This document shows, one piece after another, positions 59,182-64,000 of a stretch of 64,000 nt of DNA. The position numbers and the translations under genes are program-made. Source of the DNA: Charina bottae (lineage: Eukaryota; Chordata; Lepidosauria; Squamata; Charinaidae); contig JALMGJ010000014.1 of assembly GCA_023362775.1 (NCBI GenBank), positions 4,055,501-4,119,500 on the forward strand, in the 5' to 3' direction. Numbering within the stretch: position 1 is the stretch's first letter; every line of letters starts with the position of its first letter. The notes beneath the pieces are model-generated. The model did no database searches. It was not told the DNA's origin and saw only the letters and a list, made by a program, of their open reading frames with translations.

Positions 59182-59238
59182 TCCACTGAGAAAATAGAAA
59201 TCCAGTTGACATGATTCAAGCTACAGACTATTGTCCTT

Positions 59239-59505
59239 GCTTAGAGGAAATCTTATCTTCCCCTGGAGAAATTTGGTGAAATCGTTCAGCTGAGTTTCTC
59301 AGCTCATCAGTTTGGTGAAGAATTTTGCAAGATCCTTCATGCCTATCTCTAAAATAAGTATCTCACTCTTCAGAAGAACAAACAAAAAATCCAGACTGTC
59401 CTTGATTTTAAAAAGGACAATTTGAATGGATCCACTTTACAGAGCCCTGGCATGCAACTGTGCACATTTGTTCATTGTCTTTCTACACTTACCACAGCAG
59501 ATGGC
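59239..59505. other. Short gene-free stretch
   Basis: Nothing recognised between the PLE palindrome and the 5S-derived SINE. Confidence 0.5.
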
Positions 59506-59509
59506 AGCA

Positions 59510-59740
59510 CCTGGGCGACCTGGTCTGATCTCAGAAGCTAAGCAGGGATTGGCCTGGGTACTATCTGGATGGGGAACAGTCAGGAATACCAGATTTGTAG
59601 ATTGGACTGGGAAGTCCAATTAAGTAAAAAAGGATCCCAGAAGAAGCCACAGCAAACTACTTTGGTATTGTTGCCGGCAAAACTACATGGATGCCTCCAT
59701 GAATTAACCAGGAGTGAAGCTTGACTTTTCCCTCCATCCC
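59510..59740 (+). mobile_element. 5S rRNA-derived SINE
   Basis: Bases 59510-59603 follow 5S rRNA (ggtctgatctcagaagctaa, gcaggg, ctggatggggaac, ggaatacc), covering the internal A-box, intermediate and C-box regions with substitutions. After the 5S part comes a non-5S body (cagcaaactactttggtatt, gccggcaaaactacatgga) and the tail aggagtgaagcttgacttt, so this is a SINE3-like composite and not a simple 5S pseudogene. No clear TSD. Confidence 0.75.
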
Positions 59741-60261
59741 TGCAATTGTTTGTTGAGACCAAAGCCATCCCTGGAGTTGTTTCCTGGCCTCTGCATGATG
59801 ACACTGACCCCACACATCAGGATTGCCCCTCTTTGCCTGCACTGCGGTGCTTTAATCAGCCAGGCAGTGTCTCTTTCTTTGTCCCCCAGCGAGCAAGCTG
59901 AACTGCTTCCTCATGTCTGCAAATTATCCCACCCCGTACATCGCCATCTAAGTGATATACGGTGCTTGCCAAGATAACCCCTTGATAAAATATGGCCTGC
60001 TTAAATCTTGTCTGTGTTCCCATTAGAATCCGAGCTAAACACAGTATATTAAGCTGTGTGTCAGCTTCACTTAATATACTCCCAGACTTGGACATTTTGG
60101 GAAGGAGAAGCAGTAGGAGGTGGGAAAGAGGTTGTGTGCAATCTGGGGACAATCAAAGAGTTCTCCTGGTGGAAATCTTTTCTGCAGTACAAATGTGGAA
60201 TGAACACCGGACCCATCCATCCTTTGGTGCCTACCCGTATTTGCTTTGCTTTGCTTTGCAG
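59741..60261. other. Upstream region of the probable B3GAT1 exon
   Basis: No repeat family recognised. The end is a pyrimidine-rich TTTGC repeat (60238-60260) that forms the putative 3' splice site. Confidence 0.45.
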
Positions 60262-60405
60262 GCCTCCTTCCAAAAGGGATCCTGAAGTCCTGGCCACTGA
60301 AATCACCCAGAGAAGCATCTTCCCTGCTGGGGCAAACCTGGCCCCCCCGGTGGCAGCTGCTGCCTCTGCAAACCTGCTTGTGCAATGGGTGGGTTGTGAG
60401 CGCTG
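60262..60405 (+). other. B3GAT1: Probable B3GAT1 5' exon (untranslated or alternative N-terminus)
   Basis: A good acceptor (ctttgctttgcag, AG at 60260-60261) and donor (gctg|gtaaga at 60405/60406) bound 144 bases just 106 bases upstream of the coding exon. Inside, the ATG at 60385 is followed by a second possible donor, atgg|gtgggt (60388/60389). Splicing from there to 60512 creates an N-terminal extension MGNEELWVPSALE in frame with B3GAT1, resembling the known longer mammalian isoform. With the 60406 donor the ATG meets a stop after four codons and the exon is 5' UTR. Confidence 0.55.
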
Positions 60406-60511
60406 GTAAGACCCTGTGAGCCGCACGGCCTTTGCAACTGCCTTCTGGTCCCTTCTTGCCAGTTGATCTCCATGTGCTCTCCTGTTCTGTCTCTGGGGTT
60501 TCTGCTGTCAG

Positions 60512-60658
60512 GTAATGAGGAGCTGTGGGTCCCATCAGCCTTGGAGATGCCGAAGCGACGAGACATCTTGGCGATTGTGCTGATTGTGCTGCCCTGGACG
60601 CTGCTTATCACCGTTTGGCATCAGAGCGCCATTGCTCCCCTGCTTGCAGTGCATAAGG
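60512..60658 (+). other. B3GAT1: B3GAT1 exon containing the standard start codon
   Basis: The acceptor is ttctgctgtcag (AG at 60510-60511). The donor is aagg|gtgagg at 60658/60659, giving phase 1, which fits the Asp codon that follows VHK in mammals. The first 35 bases are 5' UTR in the standard isoform and coding in the extended one. The 106-base distance to the upstream donor would be a very short intron. Confidence 0.88.
60547..60658 (+). CDS. B3GAT1: B3GAT1, galactosylgalactosylxylosylprotein 3-beta-glucuronosyltransferase 1, N-terminal exon (partial)
   Basis: The 37 visible codons begin MPKRRDILAIVL and end APLLAVHK, nearly identical to mammalian B3GAT1 as I recall it, with Ala-Ile where human has Thr-Leu just before APLLAVHK. 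The enzyme (GlcAT-P) is a Golgi type II membrane protein that transfers glucuronic acid to N-acetyllactosamine on glycoproteins, the step before sulfation in making the HNK-1 (CD57) epitope on neural adhesion molecules. The basic MPKRRD is the cytoplasmic tail. Residues about 7-24 are the hydrophobic signal anchor, and the stem region starts after HQS. The catalytic GT43 domain with its DxD motif is in later exons outside the window. This ATG is chosen because family proteins start here; an upstream-extended start is discussed at 60262-60405. Confidence 0.93.
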
Positions 60659-62542
60659 GTGAGGAGAAAGCAATAGGCCCAGGCCAGCTCTGACCATCAT
60701 TGGTCCCATCACCCACCACCACCACCACCACAACTCATCACCATCCTTCCCACTGTCGTACTCATTTCACCACCCAGTCTCCCGTAAGTTATTTTCCTTC
60801 CAGGATTCTGAACCCAAAGCATCTTAGAGATCTTTGAGCTTGTTTCTTATTTAGTTTGCACATAGGAAAGTACAAACTGAAATCTGAAATTTCCTTATTA
60901 GCCACGATCAAAGGTCCATCTTGCCCAAGAGTCTGTGGCTGATGAAGAAGTTTCTACAAGCTCAGGAGGAGTTCAGCTATGGTTCTTCAAGAGTTAAGCT
61001 TAATGGAATGCCACCTTCCCATTCTATATCTCCTCAGACGATTCCTTGCCCAGAAGAAGAGAGAGGACCTTTATTGAAATTTCCAGCCAGCTATCCATTT
61101 AACCTATGAAAACCCATAAAAATATCATGTTATGTGTTTGTTTGTTTGTTTGTTTGTTTGTTTGTTTTACTATGTCCAATGCATATTCAAAGATACAGCA
61201 CCCCTTTCCATGAAGATTCTAAGCAGTTCCATGGTTATTATTTTCTCTGAGTCACCTTAATGGGTGTCCAGAATTCTATTTCCTATCATGGCCAGTCCTG
61301 CAAGCTTCCAAACAGGCTGCAGAGGAGTTTAACATCATTTAAGGCTCAGTGCAGAGAAACTTGCCATCACTCCCCTTACTATGTTGTATTTCTATGTGGT
61401 CCTCTTGCTTACAAGCTATGGATAGGCTGGGTTTACACATTGTGCTAAGCCATAATATGGTTTGTTTAGTGAGATGTGTGAATACAGCCAATTGTAGCTT
61501 ATTCAACAAACCATGGTTAACCAAACCATAGCATAGCACAGGCTTACAGTGTAATGTATGACACTGGTCATACACATTTTCTCCATCACATCTTCTTCCC
61601 TCTACTACCTTATTGATCAGGATTACATTTCCATCTTGCCTAGTATTCTTTTTCCAACTGCTAGCAGATAACCATGGGCCAACAAAGTACAAAAATAATG
61701 CCTTCCTTCTTCTGATGTCTTAAGCCCCAAGTATTTGATATTCAGGCACTACTCAGCAACCTTCCATGAATGACAGTGGACTTGAACTTGTGTCTCCCAG
61801 GTCCTATGCCAACACCTTAACCAGTACAGCACACTAGGTGCGAAGACAGTAGCAGTCAGAAAAAAATCCTTATACCGTATTTTACAGTATGGAAAAATTT
61901 GTACAGGAGCAGATGAAGCTTGGAAAATAAACCCCAAGGAAGCAATAATATTTAAGGGCAAAACTCTTCTCTTGGAACCCTGAGTAGCTATTTCTTTGTC
62001 TTTCTTGATTACGTTGAATCAAAATTGGTAGGGTTACTGAGGTTCAGATCAAAAGAGTTCCATAAATCATTTCATCATTTCTGTTATGTACCTTGGAAGG
62101 AATAAATGTATTGCCTGTGTGTGCTTTAAAAAAATATTGACCTTTAAAAATGAACAGACTTGCGGGGCTATTAAACACTCATCTTTTATGAATGACCTTT
62201 CAATTTGGGTGTGTCACATGTTAGCTAATTGTTTGCAACTACAAGGACGTTCCAATCTTGTCATTCTTCCACTTCTTCCTTGAAGGATTATAGATGATGA
62301 TGATGATGATGATGATTGATATGGGTATTGTATTTCTTAAATATTCTAAGGTAACTGTTCCACACATTTCATAACTTCTGGAATAGATGGGTCCTTGGCT
62401 CTGAGTTGCTTAGAAATGTATTCTGCTTGCTACCTTTTTGCTAGGATATAGATAAAATATTTATCTCACATTGGCTTTTGTAGCAATGGTCTGATATCCA
62501 AAGTCCATTTTCCCCCATATTTTTCTTTTACCGCTTGTCCTG
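60659..62542. other. B3GAT1 intron, first part
   Basis: Starts with the donor GTGAGG. Contains (CAC)n at 60713-60733, (TTTG)n at 61136-61167 and (ATG)n at 62295-62317. No further coding exon seen. Confidence 0.6.
61440..61560 (+). repeat. Dispersed repeat copy (agccaattgtagcttattc family)
   Basis: The clearest member: gtgctaagcc, gatgtgtgaatacagccaat, tattcaacaaaccatggtt. Related to 55610-55700 and 56590-56710. Confidence 0.6.
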
Positions 62543-62552
62543 GCCATTACTT

Positions 62553-62885
62553 TAAAAAAAAGGTAAAGGTACCCCCCGCACATTTGTGCAGTCGTGTCTG
62601 ACTCGAGGGGCCGGTGCTCATCTCCGTTTGTTAGCCGAAGAGCCAGCGTTGTCCGAAGATGCTTCCACGGTCATGTGGCCGCATGACACGCGCGGAACGC
62701 TGTTACCATCCCACGGAAGTGGTACCTATTGATATACTTGCATTTGCATGCTTTCAAATTGCTAGGTTGGCAAGAGCTGGGGCGAGTGCGGGAGCTCACT
62801 CCGTCACGCGGGGCTAGGGATTCGAACCTCCGAACTTGCGATCTTCCGATCGACAAGCCTGGCGTCTTACCCGCTGAGCCACCAC
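62553..62885 (-). mobile_element. Sauria-type SINE, full length
   Basis: The minus strand carries the head ggtggctcagcgggtaag, B box ggttcgaatcc, body and tail gagtcagacacgact, then acctttacctttttt. The 10-bp perfect TSD gccattactt lies at 62543-62552 and 62886-62895. It lies antisense within the B3GAT1 intron. Confidence 0.94.
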
Positions 62886-62938
62886 GCCATTACTTATAAA
62901 GCATTAATTAAGGGATGTTCCACTACAGCAGGGGTAGT

Positions 62939-63000
62939 CAATTGTTTTGGTCTGAGAGATGCTGGCTAGAGGCCACACATCCTTAAATACCACCGTCATG
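62939..63000 (+). mobile_element. hAT left-terminal fragment
   Basis: Begins caggggtagtcaattgtttt, a hAT-type terminus, preceded by the octamer cactacag (nnnTAnnn). The right end is not found. Confidence 0.5.
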
Positions 63001-64000
63001 GCTCAAGGCCAAGAAGTCTCAGAAATTAGGCTTCTAGTCTAAGCAACTCTGAAGAGGCATCATTGCTAACTTCAGGTCCTTCTGGACTGGAGATGCCACA
63101 TATGGACTCCATTGTCCACAACAGATGCCACTGCTTTCTGACTCCAACAGGTGAAGCAGATCCATCTCACTGATCAACAGGAAAACCCTAGGGAGCATTT
63201 CCCAACCTGTCTCCTTAGTCTCCAACCCTCACTGTTCAAAGAGCCAGCTTCTACCCAGAACAAAACGTCGTCTTTTTTACAATCAACTGCAACACTTTGG
63301 GGGAGGTGAGAACTTCCAACAAGTCCATGCTGGTCTGGTCATTAAATCCAGCCACTTGTTCTAGTCCTGCACTGCTCTATTCAATATTCGAGCCATAACA
63401 TTGCTCTCCATGGTCCTGAAGTCAAAAGAACTAGCTTGGTACCTAGAACTTTCCATTTTCCTTTTTCCTAGACCTATTCCAACTAGCTGCCTCTTTTTAA
63501 CCTTTTTATATTGAGAAAAGTACATTCCACTTTCCAATCCATATTAGATGGATGTCAACTCCAGCAGACAACCCCTACACTCACACCTGTTTCCCCATCC
63601 TTCTTTATTTTCCACTCTTTTGGCGACCATGCAGCCAGCTTGCAAATTGCTGGTTTCCTACTGCAGCAGATATTGTATTGTATGCTACTGTATTACAGTA
63701 GCTTGTAATACAGCTGGCTGGGAGGAATGAGGTGACTGCTTTGCTTCTGATCATAGTAGGAAAGAAAGACAAGATTCCCCAGGGCTTCCCTTTTGCAGAC
63801 ATAGGTCATATTTTTGAGTCCAACTAATACTTGGTGGGTGCAACTGGGTTGTATTTCTGAAAGCACTGGATTATTCTCATCTCCCTAAAGAGTTGTGAGA
63901 AGTATAATAATAATCAGGGTGCTCTTCTAGAGACTTCAGCTGATCCTACATCTAACCCTTGTCAAACGGCAGTTGCCAGGATTTCCTGGTAGGAAAACAA
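63001..64000. other. B3GAT1 intron, continuing beyond the window
   Basis: No exon recognised. A perfect 8-bp stem, gctactgt / acagtagc with a 3-base loop, sits at 63684-63702. Confidence 0.5.

Larger units (their letters stand above)
58496..59225. mobile_element. Large palindromic Penelope-like element with 13-bp TSD
   Basis: Inverted arms of about 300 bases (58533-58831 and 58924-59227) flank a 92-base spacer and are roughly 97% identical by eye; one difference is a 5-base gap near 58680. The perfect direct repeat gactattgtcctt lies at 58483-58495 and 59226-59238, so the palindrome moved as a unit. Bases 58496-58532 are an unpaired 5' extension (gaaggttctcagtcatccag). Each arm has a hammerhead core in opposite orientation. 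No reverse transcriptase is encoded. The spacer repeats agattgtgccatttataaa twice. Confidence 0.88.

Noticed and set aside
59510..59603. Functional 5S rRNA gene
   Set aside because: Many substitutions in the internal control region and a SINE body attached downstream.
60071..60535. 154-aa and other ORFs antisense to the B3GAT1 exons
   Set aside because: Shadow frames of a GC-rich exon region without motifs of their own.

Overview
The window is vertebrate nuclear DNA, most likely from a squamate reptile (lizard or snake). Three things point there: a BovB (RTE-clade) LINE, several tRNA-derived SINEs of the Sauria type whose 3' tails match the BovB tail, and abundant long microsatellites. Species cannot be decided from the sequence. 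No bacterial, organellar or viral operon is visible.

One host gene can be named with confidence. Bases 60512-60658 (+) hold the first coding exon of B3GAT1 (glucuronosyltransferase GlcAT-P, the HNK-1/CD57 epitope enzyme). The exon gives a 37-residue N-terminus with the signal anchor and ends in a phase-1 splice donor. A probable upstream exon lies at 60262-60405, and a clear but unassigned splice donor at 34936/34937 may end a more distal 5' exon. Everything after 60658 would be intron; the catalytic domain lies beyond the window. The remaining roughly 60 kb is non-coding upstream or intronic DNA.

Most recognisable sequence is transposable-element derived. LINE remnants: BovB (1-893), a short RTE copy (16077-16236), L2/CR1-like 3' ends (1611-2048, 9505-9910, 10415-10485, 27290-28031, 43000-43045), CR1 (50890-51345), L1 (24689-25095) and an R4/Dong-like element (26604-27237). 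SINEs: five Sauria-type copies, four copies of a second tRNA-derived SINE that carry different tails and internal 102-bp duplications, and one 5S rRNA-derived SINE. DNA transposons: several hAT copies or termini whose flanks all fit an nnnTAnnn target, and two Tigger/pogo-like MITEs. Many insertions have target-site duplications (TSDs) that can be read directly.

The most interesting system is a set of Penelope-like (PLE) mini-elements. Three palindromic elements (7538-7827, 46100-46290, 58496-59225) from three unrelated families are each bounded by an 11-13 bp TSD, and each has inverted arms containing hammerhead-ribozyme-like cores. A fourth, solo 94-bp copy (39580-39673) carries a complete-looking hammerhead core and is identical to both arms of the 58.5-kb palindrome. 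Long gene-free stretches are listed so the reader knows they were examined.
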